Part shown: piece by piece, positions 6,517 through 6,735 of the stretch
Layout of the letters: the number at the start of each line of letters is the position of its first letter
How positions within the stretch are numbered: the first letter of the stretch is position 1
Assembly (NCBI GenBank): GCA_025352345.1
Contig: JANXTP010000425.1
Span: 1-6,735, forward strand
Reading direction: 5' to 3'
From: Burkholderiales bacterium
GTDB lineage: Bacteria > Pseudomonadota > Gammaproteobacteria > Burkholderiales > Burkholderiaceae_C
Length of the DNA stretch: 6,735 bases
Program-made: the position numbers and the translations under genes
The notes under the pieces: model-generated
What the model saw: the letters and a program-made list of their open reading frames with translations, nothing else
Database searches by the model: none
What the model was told of the DNA's origin: nothing

Positions 6517-6735
6517 GCACTGCGCAGCCATCGACGCTGGACCATGCCGGGATCGCCGAGCGCATCCCACACGCCGGCCGCATGTGCCTGCTGGACCGGC
6601 TGCACAGCTGGTCCGATCAGCATGTGCACTGCACCGCCACCAACCACCGCGACGCCGATCACCCGCTGCGCAGCGCCAGCGGCCTGCTGGCGCCATGCGC
6701 CATCGAATACGCGGCGCAGGCAATGGCTCTGCATG
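6513..6735 (+). CDS. Hotdog-fold 3-hydroxyacyl-ACP dehydratase (ApeP/FabZ-like), N-terminal part
   Basis: The gene starts at GTG 6513 and runs off the window end; 74 residues are visible, about half of a normal 140-160-residue protein. It shows the hotdog dehydratase N-terminus: I-P-H20-A-G-R-M-C-L-L-D (about 18-28), matching LPH-YPFLLVD of FabZ, and W33. A strand with QHVHCTATN follows, then D-H50-P-L-R-S-A-S-G-L-L-A-P and E65 in AIEYAAQAMALH. By alignment with FabZ, H50 and E65 occupy the catalytic His and Glu sites, so the protein may be active. The family removes water from 3-hydroxyacyl-ACP to make the double bonds. In the described aryl polyene system two such proteins (ApeI and ApeP) act as a heterodimer; the partner is not in the window. 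The upstream GAAGGG and the GTGA overlap with a small ORF set the start. Confidence 0.85.
   Translation, partial: MSTAQPSTLDHAGIAERIPHAGRMCLLDRLHSWSDQHVHCTATNHRDADHPLRSASGLLAPCAIEYAAQAMALH

Noticed and set aside
5300..6583. Long open frame on the minus strand (427 codons)
   Set aside because: It runs antisense across the chain length factor and both its borders, with no family resemblance; I treat it as a GC-driven shadow.
1..6735. CRISPR array, tRNA, rRNA, insertion sequence or attachment site
   Set aside because: I saw no regularly spaced repeats, cloverleaf RNA, transposase motifs or terminal repeats, and coding sequence fills nearly the whole window.

Overview
The window is a compact, high-GC, all-plus-strand operon fragment. 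It looks like part of an aryl polyene (APE, xanthomonadin-type pigment) or closely related polyene biosynthesis and export cluster. The evidence is a set of families that occur together in those clusters: an LpxL/HtrB-type acyltransferase, a periplasmic LolA-like protein, an MMPL/RND-type exporter, a FabF-type ketosynthase, a short ketosynthase-like chain length factor and a hotdog-fold dehydratase. The strong GC bias at third codon positions, the CTG/GCC/CGC codon preference and the gene content fit a high-GC proteobacterium, probably beta (Burkholderiales or Rhodocyclales-like) or gamma (Xanthomonadales-like). The sequence alone does not decide the genus.

Layout: 1-495 is the C-terminal half of the acyltransferase. 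492-1118 is the LolA-like protein with a signal peptide. 1115-3493 is a 792-residue, about 12-TM exporter. 3494-3591 is a short spacer with an inverted repeat. 3592-4437 is a membrane-anchored NodB-type polysaccharide deacetylase with all catalytic motifs. 4434-5633 is the active ketosynthase. 5630-6442 is the ketosynthase-like chain length factor, which has lost the active-site Cys. 6443-6512 is a junction with a strong hairpin and a possible 25-codon coupling ORF. 6513 to the window end is the start of the FabZ/ApeP-like dehydratase.

How the genes work together (inferred from the families): the ketosynthase/chain length factor pair elongates an aryl starter on an acyl carrier protein, and the dehydratase, with a ketoreductase and ACPs outside the window, produces the conjugated double bonds. 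The acyltransferase transfers an acyl chain to a membrane-lipid acceptor. The LolA-like protein and the exporter move the lipidated pigment toward the outer membrane. The deacetylase may trim an N-acetyl group on a sugar carrier or act on the envelope. Nearly all genes overlap by 4 bases (ATGA), which indicates tight translational coupling. The two exceptions are the exporter/deacetylase and chain length factor/dehydratase junctions, and both contain inverted repeats. I did not find a wholly new system here. The most unusual details are these two junctions and the deacetylase sitting inside the export/ketosynthase block.
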